From JAICSD01 sp963836665 (GTDB lineage: Bacteria > Acidobacteriota > Vicinamibacteria > Vicinamibacterales > 2-12-FULL-66-21): 64,000 nt of DNA. Numbering within the stretch: the first letter of the stretch is position 1; each line of letters begins with the position of its first letter. Shown here piece by piece: positions 27,197 to 39,585 of the stretch. The translations under genes were made by a program, and so were the position numbers. The stretch covers positions 62,001-126,000 of the forward strand of contig CAWIKL010000005.1 of assembly GCA_963836665.1 (NCBI GenBank), written 5' to 3'. The notes under the pieces are model-generated. The model did not search any database. It was not told the origin of the DNA and was given only the letters and a program-made list of their open reading frames with translations.

Positions 27197-28228
27197 TCAG
27201 TGCGGCTCGATCAACGCGACGAGCGGATAGTGATCGGACCCATACCGGTCCTCCGCGCGCCGCACGGCCGACGTCCAACCGCCCGGCAGGCGAAACAGCA
27301 AGTGATCCAGCCGCATTGGCCCAAAGGAGGCGCGGCGGTCCTGGCCGGGCGCCGGCTGCGCATGCTTCGCCAGTTCGCGGTAGGCGGCGTCGTGGAAGCC
27401 GAACCAGGCGTTGAAGTCGCCGCCGATGATGAGCGGCCCCTCACTCGGGAGCACGGCGCTCAGCGCCTGCGCCTGGCGTAAACGTCCCGACTCCGACAGC
27501 AACCAGAGGTGATGTAGCACCATGTTGGTGAAGTGGGTGTCGAGGAGTGCGACCGCGACATTCCCGCCATCGCTGCTGCGGACGTGCACGGTCGCCTGGA
27601 TCGCGACGCGCCGCTGACGCTCGAGTGGTAACTCAATCGCCACCACGTCGGTGAGCGGCACCGACGACACAATGGCGTTGCCTCGGTCCTCGTCCGTCTG
27701 GAGCGGCGCGCCATTGCGCATCGACGGCACGTAGACGGCGTTGAGTCCGAGGCGGCGCGCCGTATCCGGCAGGCTCTCGCGCGCGCCGGCGAGGGCCGGC
27801 GTCCGCTCGGCGGACGCCCAGGCGATGCGATCCGGGTCGGGCTCCGGCACTTCGGCTCCGGAGCGATAGACCTCCTGCAGCAGCAGGACGAACTGCGTGA
27901 CCGGCACGCCGCCGGTGAGCCGGCCGCCACGCAGATCGCCGACGAGGCGCTCGAGGTAGCCGCCGCCGACGTGCGTGTTCCACGTCACCACCGCAAACGG
28001 TCCGCTAAGGGCGTCCGCACCGCGAATCGCGGCGATGCGCGCGGGCGGACCGACGCCGGCACACCACCGATCGATGGTGGGACGCTCGCTGGCTGGCGCC
28101 GTGCGGATCCAGCGGACCCCGTCTTCCCCGCGCGCTGCGCACGTCGCTTCGGCACCGGCACAAATGAGACGCGCGGCGCCGAAGAGTGCCAACGCTGCGG
28201 CCATCGCCACGCGAACGCCTCGCGTCAT
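27197..28228 (-). CDS. Secreted endonuclease/exonuclease/phosphatase-family protein
   Basis: 343 aa with a signal peptide (AMAAALALFGAARLICAG). The fold motifs are FAVVTWNTHVGGGYL, LLLQEVYRSG (metal-binding Glu), LLDTHFTN, LIIGGDFNAWFG and YGSDHYPLVALIEP (catalytic Asp-His). This metal-dependent superfamily includes DNase I, sphingomyelinase and inositol phosphatases; substrate cannot be set from sequence. Two extra cysteines near the N-terminus (RLICAGAEATCAARG) may form a disulfide. It is upstream of, but probably not co-transcribed with, the GT39 gene (45 bases apart). Confidence 0.82.
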   Translation of the reverse strand: MTRGVRVAMAAALALFGAARLICAGAEATCAARGEDGVRWIRTAPASERPTIDRWCAGVGPPARIAAIRGADALSGPFAVVTWNTHVGGGYLERLVGDLRGGRLTGGVPVTQFVLLLQEVYRSGAEVPEPDPDRIAWASAERTPALAGARESLPDTARRLGLNAVYVPSMRNGAPLQTDEDRGNAIVSSVPLTDVVAIELPLERQRRVAIQATVHVRSSDGGNVAVALLDTHFTNMVLHHLWLLSESGRLRQAQALSAVLPSEGPLIIGGDFNAWFGFHDAAYRELAKHAQPAPGQDRRASFGPMRLDHLLFRLPGGWTSAVRRAEDRYGSDHYPLVALIEPH

Positions 28229-28341
28229 CTCTGTATTGTCGCTGGATCAAGGCCTTGAAAGACGCTGAAGGATCCGGCGGGGCGTCGAGCTCAACCGTTT
28301 CGATGCGAACACCCGCAGGTCGAAGGGACGATCGCCGTCGA

Positions 28342-29359
28342 CTACCTGTTCTGAACGCGTGCGTTGACGATCTGCCAGTCGGCGCCGGCACGTGCGAGGT
28401 CAAACATCCACAGCCGCGCCTCGGTGTGAGGAGCGCCGCCGCCGATCTTCGGCGTCCACGTCGCGGACCCCGCGCAGCTTGCGCGCGCGGTTGCTCCGCC
28501 GACGTCGATGCGGCAGTCGCCGAGAGAGATCCGCTGGGAGAGAAGCCCCTCGAACGCGCGGGTCAGTGCGGCGCGATTCACTCGCGGCCACACGCGTTCG
28601 GCGGCGTCGGCGTCGAGCGCGCTGTACGCGGCGGCATAACGATCGAGCGCGGTCCGCACAGCCGCGTCGGTCGGCGGCGTCCTCGCCGGCGGCACCGGCG
28701 GCGCCGGCGCGGGCAGGCTGGGCGACGGAACGCGTGACGCGGGCAACGCTTCGATCGCGACGGCGACCGCGACCACGTCTCCAATGACCGGAATCGGCGC
28801 GGCTGGCTCGGCGTGTCGTTCTGGCACCGGCGGCGCGATTGGGCGTGGCGGCGGGTCGATTCGTTCCCGTACCGAGCGGCGCGACGGCGGGCATCGGCGA
28901 TGTCGTAGCCTTGGTCATCGGTGTCGCGCTCGCCTTCGGTCGCAGCTGCGGCTGCGGAGGCGGGGGCGCCGGGGCAATCGGGTCGAGCCGAGGATCGGTG
29001 ACGGCAGGCGGTTCGAGGAGGAGCGTCTGCAGGCTGTAGGCCGGTACAATCGGGTGCGGCCGCAGCGACACGGCGAAGGCGACTGCCGCCAGCGTAGCTG
29101 CCACGATCGCGGCTCCGCGCCACCGACGGGTCGGCGCGGGCGCGGGCGGAGCCGGCAGACGGTCCAGCGTCTCTTCGACGGCGTCGATGGTGGGTAGCCT
29201 GGGGTCCAGCTGCCTCGCTTCGGCCAGGGACAGGCGAGCATCCTCGGCGTAGCCGGCCTCCGCCGCCAATTGCGCGCGGAGCACGAGGCGCTCGGCGCGG
29301 CGCCGGCGCATGCGAAGTTCGAAACTCTTCCACTCACCGGTGGTGGTGTGCGACGCCAT
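28342..29359 (-). CDS. Membrane-anchored protein with C-terminal NTF2-like domain (frameshift near 28830)
   Basis: The N-terminal frame (MASHTTTGEWKSFELRMRRR, AEDARLSLAEARQLDPRLPT, one transmembrane helix IVAATLAAVAFAVSL, then a proline-rich linker) loses sense near 28830. The next frame continues as ERHAEPAAPIPVIGDVV, VRTALDRYAAAYSALDADAA and EARLWMFDLARAGADWQIV to 28342. Joined, it is about 339 aa: a TPR-like cytoplasmic N-terminus, a single span and a C-terminal NTF2-like domain. The design resembles C-terminal parts of bacterial Ser/Thr-kinase-associated proteins. The indel may be a sequence error. Confidence 0.55.
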
Positions 29360-29421
29360 CGGCGACTGCACCTCTGCAAAATGGACGCCGCCCGACGGTT
29401 CTGCGGTAGAGTCCGACGATC

Positions 29422-32400
29422 ATGCACCGCATCCTTATCTTTTGCATGGCTGCACTTGGGATCGTCGCGCAGGGTCGTTCGGCGCCACAGGCCGCATACG
29501 CCGAGCCTGGCATCGCCCCTGACGGCAGCGAAATCGCCTTCGTCTCGGGCGGCGACATCTGGACCGTTCCGGCCGCGGGGGGCGAAGCGCGGCTCCTTGT
29601 ATCCAATGCCGCCAACGACACCCATCCTGTCTACTCGCCGGACAAGACACAGCTGGCGTTTGTCTCGACACGCACCGGCGGCGGCGACATCTACGTACTG
29701 ACATTCGCCACAAGCGACGTCAGGCGCGTGACCTACGATGATGGCCTCGACCAGCTCGACGGGTGGTCGCGCGACGGCAAATATCTGTATTTCTTTTCCA
29801 GCGTGCACGACCTGTCGGGCGGCATGAACGACGTCTATCGCGTGCCGGCGCTTGGGGGCACGCCGATGCCGGTCAGCGGCGATCGCTATGCGAACGAGTT
29901 CTTCTCGGCGGCGTCACCCGACGGCAAGCTGCTCGCGATGTCGGCGCGGGGGACCGCGTCGGCCCAGTGGTGGCGGCACGGTCACAGTCATCTCGACGAG
30001 GCGGAAATCTGGATTCGCGATCTGGCGGCGCCGGACACGCCAGCAGCATGGCGCGCGGTGACCGGCGGCGGCTCGAAGGATCTGTGGCCGATGTGGGGAC
30101 GCGACGCCTCGCTCTTCTTCATGTCGGACCGGAGCGGTGCGGAGAACATCTGGACGGTGCCGGCCGCGGGTGGCACACCGCGGCAGGTGACCAGGTTTAC
30201 CGACGGCCGTCTCCTGTGGCCGTCGATCACTGCCAACGGCGGCACGATCGTCTTCGAGCGTGACTTCAAGATTTGGAAGCTCGACACCGTCACGGGCGCG
30301 GCCGCGCCGGTCTCGATCACGCGCGTCGGCGCCCCCGCGGGACCCGCGCCAGAGCATCTGCGGCTGACGAACCAGTTCCAGGATCTGGCCCTGTCACCAG
30401 ACGGCAAGAAGATCGCGTTTGCCGCGCGCGGTGAGATCTTCGCCGCGTCAGCGAAGGACGGCGGCGACGCCGTCCGCGTCACGACGACCGCGGCGCCGGA
30501 ACAGGCCCCCGCGTGGTCTCCGGACAGCCGCCGGCTGGTCTACTCGTCGGAGCGCGACCCGGCGAACCCGGCGGCGGGCAGCGGCGCCGCGCGCCTCGTC
30601 CTCTACGATTTTTCAACGCAAAAGGAAACGCCGCTGACTTCGTCAGGAGCGGGCGATTACCGTCCGCGCTTCTCGCCCGACGGCAAGTCGATCGCGTTCG
30701 TGCGCGGCGGCACCGAACTGCGCGTGGTGGATGCCGCGTCGAAGCAGGAGCGATCGCTGGCCGTTGGTATCATCGCCGATCCGGTGGCCCTCGGCTTGCC
30801 GATCGCCTGGTCGCCCGACGGCAGGTGGCTCGCGTTTTTCAATGCCGGCGCGCGCGGCTTCGTCAATGTCTCGATCGTTTCTGCCGCTGGCGGGGAGGTG
30901 AAGCCGGTGAGTTTCCTCGCCAACGGCAACGCCAACGCCATCGCCTGGTCGCCGGACGGCACCTTCCTGCTCTTCGACACCAACCAGCGCACCGAGATCT
31001 CGCAGCTGGCGCGTGTTGATCTCATCCTGCGCACGCCGAGATTTCGCGAGGATCAGTTCAGAGATCTCTTCAACGAGGAATCCCCCCGCAAGCCTGCACC
31101 GTCGCCGGAAACAACGCCGAAGACCGAGACCGCGCCCGCACCCGCGGCGGCATCGGTGCCCGCGAAAATCAATACCGACATCGTCTTCGAGGGCATCCGC
31201 CAGCGGCTCTCGCTCATCCCGACCGGACTCGACGTGGGCGAGGCGTTCATCAGCCCGGACGGCAAGACCGCCGTCATGATTGCCGGCGCGGCCGGGCAGC
31301 AGAATCTGTACTCCTGGTCGCTCGACGAGACAGCGCGTGAGCGGCCGGTCGCCCGTCAGCTGACGACCACCGCCGGGGCAAAGTCCAGCGTTGCGTTCAC
31401 GCCCGACAGCAAGGAGGCCTACTACCTCGACGACGGTCGCGTGCAGGCGGTGACGCTCGACAAGCGCGAGACCCGCGCCGTCAGCGTGACCGCGGAGCTC
31501 GACGTCGATTTCGCCACGGAGAAGTTCATCGTCTTCGATCAGGCGTGGCGCTTGCTGCACGATCAGTTCTTCGATGCGAACTTCAACGGCATCGACTGGG
31601 AAGAGGCACGGGCGAGGGTCGAGCCCTACATCGCCGGTGCCAGGACCCCCGACGAGATGCGGCGCATCGTCTCACTGATGATTGGCGAGCTCAACGCGTC
31701 GCACATGGGCATCAGCGCGCCGCCCGCCGGCGCGAATGCGGGCGCCGTCGGGCATCTCGGCGTCGACTTCGACCGCGCCGAGTACGAAAAATCCGGCCGG
31801 CTGCGGATCGCGCAGATGATACCGCTCGGTCCGGCGGCGCTGGCCGGGCTGCAGCGAGGGGACATGCTGCTCGGGGTCGACGGCGAGGACGCCGGCGCGC
31901 ACGTCAACCTCGACGCGCTCCTCGACAACAAGGTCAACCGCCGTGCGGTGCTGCGCACCTCGCGTGCCGATGCCGTGCGGGAGGTGGCCGTGCGCCCGAT
32001 CAGCGCGGCGACCGAACGCGGGCTGCGCTATCGCGACTGGGTCAACGAGAAGCGCGCCTACGTTGCCACCGCCAGCCACGGACGGCTCGGCTACGTCCAC
32101 ATGCCCGACATGTCGGCCGCGTCGCTGGCGCAGCTTTACGTCGATCTCGATGCCGACAACATCGCGCACGACGGTGTCGTCATCGACGTGCGCAATAACA
32201 ACGGCGGATTCGTCAACGCCTACGCCCTCGACGTCTTCTCGCGCCAGCACTACCTGAACATGACGCAGCGCGGCCTGCCGACGGCGCCGGCTCGCTCCTC
32301 GCTCGGGCAGCGCGCGCTCGAGAAGCCAACCGTGCTGGTCACCAACCAGCACTCGCTGTCGGACGCGGAGGATTTCACCGAAGGGTATCGCGCGATGAAA

Positions 32401-32652
32401 CTGGGGACGGTCGTCGGCGAGCCGACGGCCGGGTGGATCATCTATACGTGGAACACGCGCCTGCTCGACGGCACGATCCTGCGCCTGCCGCGCTCGCGCA
32501 TCACCGATCGCACCGGCGCGCCGATGGAGATGCATCCGCGGCCGGTCGACGTGGAAGTGAAAAGGCCCATAGGAGAATCCTATGGGCCTCGGGATGCGCA
32601 ACTGGACAAGGCAATCGAGATCCTGCTGGCGCAGATGAAACCGGCGTCGTAA
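29422..32652 (+). CDS. Tricorn-like S41 peptidase with WD40-type propellers
   Basis: 1076 aa with a signal peptide (ILIFCMAALGIVAQG). Residues about 25-310 and 320-540 carry repeated propeller blades of the PD40/TolB type (GIAPDGSEIAFVSGGDIW, PVYSPDKTQLAFVS, LALSPDGKKIAFAA). A linker (KPAPSPETTPKTETAPAP) precedes the tricorn C1 helical domain (AWRLLHDQFFDANFNGIDW), a PDZ part (GPAALAGLQRGDMLLGVDG) and the S41 core (VVIDVRNNNGGFVNAY, NQHSLSDAEDFTEGY with the nucleophile Ser). This is the standard architecture of bacterial tricorn homologues, here probably periplasmic. A 12 bp perfect hairpin lies in the last codons. Confidence 0.88.
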   Translation: MHRILIFCMAALGIVAQGRSAPQAAYAEPGIAPDGSEIAFVSGGDIWTVPAAGGEARLLVSNAANDTHPVYSPDKTQLAFVSTRTGGGDIYVLTFATSDVRRVTYDDGLDQLDGWSRDGKYLYFFSSVHDLSGGMNDVYRVPALGGTPMPVSGDRYANEFFSAASPDGKLLAMSARGTASAQWWRHGHSHLDEAEIWIRDLAAPDTPAAWRAVTGGGSKDLWPMWGRDASLFFMSDRSGAENIWTVPAAGGTPRQVTRFTDGRLLWPSITANGGTIVFERDFKIWKLDTVTGAAAPVSITRVGAPAGPAPEHLRLTNQFQDLALSPDGKKIAFAARGEIFAASAKDGGDAVRVTTTAAPEQAPAWSPDSRRLVYSSERDPANPAAGSGAARLVLYDFSTQKETPLTSSGAGDYRPRFSPDGKSIAFVRGGTELRVVDAASKQERSLAVGIIADPVALGLPIAWSPDGRWLAFFNAGARGFVNVSIVSAAGGEVKPVSFLANGNANAIAWSPDGTFLLFDTNQRTEISQLARVDLILRTPRFREDQFRDLFNEESPRKPAPSPETTPKTETAPAPAAASVPAKINTDIVFEGIRQRLSLIPTGLDVGEAFISPDGKTAVMIAGAAGQQNLYSWSLDETARERPVARQLTTTAGAKSSVAFTPDSKEAYYLDDGRVQAVTLDKRETRAVSVTAELDVDFATEKFIVFDQAWRLLHDQFFDANFNGIDWEEARARVEPYIAGARTPDEMRRIVSLMIGELNASHMGISAPPAGANAGAVGHLGVDFDRAEYEKSGRLRIAQMIPLGPAALAGLQRGDMLLGVDGEDAGAHVNLDALLDNKVNRRAVLRTSRADAVREVAVRPISAATERGLRYRDWVNEKRAYVATASHGRLGYVHMPDMSAASLAQLYVDLDADNIAHDGVVIDVRNNNGGFVNAYALDVFSRQHYLNMTQRGLPTAPARSSLGQRALEKPTVLVTNQHSLSDAEDFTEGYRAMKLGTVVGEPTAGWIIYTWNTRLLDGTILRLPRSRITDRTGAPMEMHPRPVDVEVKRPIGESYGPRDAQLDKAIEILLAQMKPAS
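32563..32589. repeat. Perfect inverted repeat inside the 3' end of the tricorn-like gene
   Basis: AGGCCCATAGGA and TCCTATGGGCCT form a 12 bp stem with a GAA loop, 60 bases before the stop. The next gene is convergent and begins (3' end) directly after. It may serve as a terminator for the minus-strand RRM gene or slow the end of translation. No T-tract follows. Confidence 0.5.
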
Positions 32653-33300
32653 CTACTTGTCCTCGGTCTCGTCCGGCTCCGGATCCTTGTGCGTGGCGAT
32701 GTTGTCGATATCGATCTCGTCCTCTTTGGCGTCGAGCGAGCGCCAGTCCTCGTCGGCGTCGTAAAGGCTGGAGATCGGGCGCTGCTTGATCGGGCCCTTT
32801 GGCTTGTCGCGCTCTTTTCCCTGCGGCTTGCGCTTGTGCTTGGGGGGGGCGTCGGGACCGAAGTTCTTGGCGCGTGTGCCGGTGCCCGCGTCCCCCACGG
32901 AGCCGCTCGGCCGCGGCCCGCTGAAGCCGCTCGGTCCACCGGGCGGACGCGAGAATCCGCCTGGGCCGCCAGGGGGACGCGAAAAACCACCGGGGCCACC
33001 CGGCCGCGGGCCGCTGTACCCCCCGGGCCGCGGTCCACCGGGGCCGCGCTCTTCACGCGGACGCGCCTCGCTGACCGCGAGACCGCGGCCCTTGAATAGT
33101 TGCTGATCGAACTTGCGGATCGCCTCCTCGGCGACGGCACGATCGGCGTAGTCGACGAATGCGAACCCGCGCGGACGACCCGTCTCACGATCGACGGGAA
33201 GAACGACGGACGTGGGTTCGCCGACGCTGGACAGATGCTCCCGCAAGTCGGTCTCGGTCGCGGAATACGGCAGGTTGCCGATGAACAGACGGACTGGCAT
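32653..33300 (-). CDS. RRM RNA-binding protein with Gly/Pro/Arg-rich tail
   Basis: 215 aa from ATG 33300 (MPVRLFIGNLPYSATE). One RRM at residues 1-80 with RNP2 (LFIGNL) and RNP1 (RGFAFVDY) motifs. Residues about 88-140 are Gly/Pro/Arg/Phe-rich with GGFSRPPGGP and GPRPGG repeats, then a basic patch (KHKRKPQGKERDKPKG) and an acidic tail. Bacterial single-RRM proteins of this type are usually short; the long disordered RG-rich tail is unusual and suggests RNA condensation or multivalent binding. Its stop abuts the convergent tricorn-like gene with no gap. Confidence 0.87.
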   Translation of the reverse strand: MPVRLFIGNLPYSATETDLREHLSSVGEPTSVVLPVDRETGRPRGFAFVDYADRAVAEEAIRKFDQQLFKGRGLAVSEARPREERGPGGPRPGGYSGPRPGGPGGFSRPPGGPGGFSRPPGGPSGFSGPRPSGSVGDAGTGTRAKNFGPDAPPKHKRKPQGKERDKPKGPIKQRPISSLYDADEDWRSLDAKEDEIDIDNIATHKDPEPDETEDK

Positions 33301-33405
33301 ATAGGGCCCAAACAAAATAACACGGTTTGCCCCCGACGAGGTTGAACGGCCGGGTCCGGCGCGCTAACATGGACTGTTCCGGTTTCGCCGGAATTCCTCT
33401 CATAC

Positions 33406-36312
<2,907 letters not shown>

Positions 36313-36378
36313 CGAGCCGGCATCTGCGGCTCGCTTCGCGCGTCTGTTACAATCTGGTCGCTCTCCCAGAGATCAGTG

Positions 36379-37593
36379 ATGATTTCAGCGAAAACAATCG
36401 CATTCCTGCTGGCTGCGAGCACGGCCGTCTCGGCGCAGACGCAAATGACGTTCGAAGACGTCGTCCGCAATCTTCGCAATCCCGATCCCAAGACGCGGCT
36501 CGCCGCCGTCAAGCTGCTCCGCGACGCGAGATATCCGGAAGCGGTCGGGCCAATCGCGCCGCTCGTCGACGATCAACTTGACGAGGTGCAGCTCGAGGCA
36601 ATTGCCGCCGAGCTGACCTTCTTCCTCGACCAGGACGTCCGCACGAAGAAGATGATCGCCTTCGTCATCGAGAAGCGCAGCTCAGGCCTGGCGCCGGAAG
36701 CGTTCGACCTCGGCCCGCTCGCCGTCTGGCCGCGGACGGCCCCCCCCGAGCTCGTTGACGCGCTGCTGCAGGCCATCGACGATGAGAACCCTCGGGTGCG
36801 GCTCGAGGCGATCTACGCGTTCGGCATCGTCGCTCGGCCGCCGCTGACCGCGGAGCAGCAGGCCAAGCTGGTCAAAGCGCTCGATCACTACGATCCGGCG
36901 GTCCGCAGCGGCGCGGCCCGGGTCATCGAGCGGTCGAAGTTTCCGGGCACCGGGGATGCACTGATCAAGGCCGTCAATGACTCGCACCCGGAGGTTCGCT
37001 ACGCCGCGATGCGCGCCCTCGGCGCCATTCGCGAGGAGCGCGCTATACCCGCGCTGAACGAACAGCTAACCTTCTACAAGAAAGGGGAGGGCGCCTGGTC
37101 GGCGCTCCACGCGCTGGCTCTGATTGCCCCTGCCAGCAGCATTCCTGTCTTCACCGAGCGACTGCAGGATAAGGATCCCTACATGCGCCGCTCGGCCGCC
37201 GAGGGTCTCGCGCGGGCCGGCGACATGAACTCTATCGACGCGCTCGAACGCATGGTGACGAGCGACGACACCCCAATGGTGCGGCTCGCCTGCGCGTTCG
37301 CGCTGCAGAAGCTCGGCCGCAACTATGCGGGCCGAATCGTCGATATGATGAACAACGACAAGGTGATCCAGCAGGCACAGGATTATCTGATCGAGCTCGG
37401 CCCGGCGATTCTCGGCGTGACGGCGCCACGGCTGCAGGACCCCGACGTGACCGTGCGCGCCGGGGTCGCCGACGTGCTCGGCGTGATTGGCGACCCTTCG
37501 ACACTGCCGTTGCTCGAGACGGCCACCAAGGACACCGACGCCCAGGTCGCCGCCGCAGCGAAACGGGCGATCGCCCGCCTTGGCGCTAAGTGA
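36379..37593 (+). CDS. Secreted HEAT-repeat protein
   Basis: 404 aa from ATG 36379 with a signal peptide (MISAKTIAFLLAASTAVSAQ). The rest is a run of HEAT/PBS-lyase-like repeats, for example NLRNPDPKTRLAAVKLLRD, INDSHPEVRYAAMRALGAI-like units and LQDPDVTVRAGVADVLGVIG. Such alpha-solenoids act as scaffolds; no catalytic motif is visible. It may be outer-membrane associated or periplasmic. It is followed 27 bases later by a DNA glycosylase gene on the same strand. Confidence 0.8.
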   Translation: MISAKTIAFLLAASTAVSAQTQMTFEDVVRNLRNPDPKTRLAAVKLLRDARYPEAVGPIAPLVDDQLDEVQLEAIAAELTFFLDQDVRTKKMIAFVIEKRSSGLAPEAFDLGPLAVWPRTAPPELVDALLQAIDDENPRVRLEAIYAFGIVARPPLTAEQQAKLVKALDHYDPAVRSGAARVIERSKFPGTGDALIKAVNDSHPEVRYAAMRALGAIREERAIPALNEQLTFYKKGEGAWSALHALALIAPASSIPVFTERLQDKDPYMRRSAAEGLARAGDMNSIDALERMVTSDDTPMVRLACAFALQKLGRNYAGRIVDMMNNDKVIQQAQDYLIELGPAILGVTAPRLQDPDVTVRAGVADVLGVIGDPSTLPLLETATKDTDAQVAAAAKRAIARLGAK

Positions 37594-37620
37594 TCTCGAG
37601 GCGTCTCGACGGGTAGGCTC

Positions 37621-38220
37621 GTGATCCTCGAGCGGTCCTTCTATAACCGTCCCACCCTCGACGTCGCGCGCGATCTGATCGGCAAGGTTCTCGTGCACGC
37701 GCCGCGCGCGGGCCTCGCCTCCGGGGTTATCGTCGAGGCCGAGGCCTACATCGGCGAGAGCGATCCTGCCTGCCACGCCGCGCCGGGGCCGACCAAGCGC
37801 AACGCGCCCCTCTACGGTCCGCCCGGCGTCGCCTACGTTTACCTGAACTACGGCATCCACTACCTGGTGAATGCGGTCACCGAGGCGGACGGCTGGCCCG
37901 CCGCGGTGCTCATCCGCGCGCTCGAGCCGCTCGACGGGGTATCCCTGATGCGGCGCCGCCGCGGCAAGCGCGTCGGCACCGACAGCAGCGACCTGTGCCG
38001 CGGTCCTGGCAACCTGACCCGGGCGCTCGGCATCACACTGGCGCAAAACTGCCTGGACTTGACCGGGAGCGCGCTGCGTATCGAGGATCGTCGGCTTCCC
38101 CCACGCCCGGTGGCATGGAGCCGCCGCATCGGCATCAACGTCGGCGTCGAGCAGGAATGGCGCGTCACCGCCGCCGACAGCACCGCCCTCTCAGGACGGC
38201 AGCGAATCCTTAATCCTTAA
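37621..38220 (+). CDS. 3-methyladenine DNA glycosylase (AAG/MPG type)
   Basis: 199 aa from GTG 37621. Removes alkylated purines in base-excision repair. The family features are ARDLIGKVLVH, IVEAEAYIGESDPACHA (Glu that activates the water), RNAPLYGPPGVAYVYLNYGIHY and DLCRGPGNLTRALGI. It is full length for bacterial Mpg proteins. Its TAA stop abuts the stop of the convergent NapC-type gene. Confidence 0.93.
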   Translation: MILERSFYNRPTLDVARDLIGKVLVHAPRAGLASGVIVEAEAYIGESDPACHAAPGPTKRNAPLYGPPGVAYVYLNYGIHYLVNAVTEADGWPAAVLIRALEPLDGVSLMRRRRGKRVGTDSSDLCRGPGNLTRALGITLAQNCLDLTGSALRIEDRRLPPRPVAWSRRIGINVGVEQEWRVTAADSTALSGRQRILNP

Positions 38221-38229
38221 TTAAGGATT
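38212..38229. terminator. Palindrome at the junction of two convergent stop codons
   Basis: AATCCTTAA and TTAAGGATT form a perfect 18 bp palindrome whose centre is exactly the boundary between the glycosylase TAA and the reverse TAA of the cytochrome gene. A second AATCCTTA lies directly upstream. There is no loop, so as RNA it is a weak hairpin; a bidirectional terminator is possible. Confidence 0.35.
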
Positions 38230-39585
38230 CGAATTGGCTTGGCGGTGGCAGAACTCGCAGTCGGCGTTGATGGTGGACCCGTCCTTGGCGGTGTGGGAGC
38301 CATCGTGGCAGCGGAAGCAGCCGGGAGACGCCATGTGGCCGGTGTTGTCCGGGTAGGTGCCCCACGTCACTTTCATGGTGGGAAACACGTTGTTGTTCCA
38401 GGCGCCCTGAAGGGCCGCAACGGCGCGGGACAGCGCCTGTGCGTCGACAGCTTTGGGCTGCGCTGAGTAGAACCGCCTGAACTCTTCCTCAATCTTCCTG
38501 CCCGCCTCGTCGCCGTCCGCGTACGACGCCTTCAACAGCCGGACCCCTTCGCGCCGCGCGAAGGGCAGCGTGCGGCTGACCTCGCCGGCAGCGATCGCCT
38601 GGTCGACCGCCTGCTCTGGTGACGTCGCAGTGCGGTGACCGACCATGTTGTGGCAGTCGTCGCATTCCATGCGCTTGAGGTTCTCTGGATTGACCGGCTT
38701 GTCCGCGGCATCCGAGGCGAAGTACTCCTTTACCTTGCCGTCCGGCGACGTCACCTTGACGTAGGGAATGGTCTGATGGCCTTGGTCCGTAGAGGTGAAC
38801 TCGACACGCGTCGACGGGTCGGCATGCCAATGAATGGCGTGGCCGGTCTCATTGGCACGGCCCACATGCATCATCAGCGTCGTCGCCGTTTCTGTGTTCG
38901 GTTCGTCGTCGGCATACTCGCGCTTGATCCGGACGACGTCGCCGGTGGTTCGCCCGGGCGCGTGACAGCGCGCGCATGTCCCGCTGTAGCCGCCGTGCGG
39001 CCCCGGCAGTCCTGCCGGAATGGGGCGGGGAATTGCGCCGGTGATGACGTGGACGAGCTGACGCGTGCCGGCGAGCTTCGCGTGCACGAGGCCGCGCGCC
39101 CCTTCGCCGATGTGGCATTGCACGCAGTCGATTCGCGCATGTACGCCGGCCTTCCACGCGGTGTACTGCGGATGCATCGGTGTATGGCAGGTCTGGCCGC
39201 AGAACGTCGGCGAATCCATGTAATGGAGGCTGCCGTAGCCGGCCAGTAGCACGATCGACAGGTTGACGGCCGTCAGCGCAATGAAGACGACGACCCTGCG
39301 CCGCACCGGGGCGGAGCGCAGATCGATCACCGGCCAGTCGGCGGTGGCCCCCGGGTGCCGCGCCAGACGGCGGCGCTCGAGCCTGATACCCAGCGGAATC
39401 AGCAGCAGCCCGGCGACGAACAGCGCCGGCACGACGATGAAGACGACGAGCCCGGCGTACGGGTTGTCGAGCATGCCGAGCAACCCCGCTGCCAGCAGGG
39501 TGAAGAACAGCACTGCCGACACGGTGGCGAGCACCGCGCCGGCCAGGGACAGCGGGTGGCGGATGAGCGAGCCGGGCTGGTTCAC
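38221..39585 (-). CDS. NapC/NirT-type multiheme quinol dehydrogenase with extended C-terminus
   Basis: 454 aa. Three N-terminal transmembrane segments (about 14-39, 44-69, 95-121) precede the heme domain. The first heme site is C129-G-Q-T-C133-H, a CX3CH instead of CXXCH, followed by TPMHPQY. Five CXXCH sites follow (CVQCH at 154, CARCH, CDDCH, CFRCH, CEFCH). NapC/NirT/CymA proteins oxidise menaquinol and pass electrons to periplasmic cytochromes. It overlaps the MtrB-like gene by 4 bases and is the last gene of the conduit operon, so it probably feeds the decaheme protein. The C-terminal three-heme part is longer than in CymA. Confidence 0.85.
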   Translation of the reverse strand: MNQPGSLIRHPLSLAGAVLATVSAVLFFTLLAAGLLGMLDNPYAGLVVFIVVPALFVAGLLLIPLGIRLERRRLARHPGATADWPVIDLRSAPVRRRVVVFIALTAVNLSIVLLAGYGSLHYMDSPTFCGQTCHTPMHPQYTAWKAGVHARIDCVQCHIGEGARGLVHAKLAGTRQLVHVITGAIPRPIPAGLPGPHGGYSGTCARCHAPGRTTGDVVRIKREYADDEPNTETATTLMMHVGRANETGHAIHWHADPSTRVEFTSTDQGHQTIPYVKVTSPDGKVKEYFASDAADKPVNPENLKRMECDDCHNMVGHRTATSPEQAVDQAIAAGEVSRTLPFARREGVRLLKASYADGDEAGRKIEEEFRRFYSAQPKAVDAQALSRAVAALQGAWNNNVFPTMKVTWGTYPDNTGHMASPGCFRCHDGSHTAKDGSTINADCEFCHRQANSNP

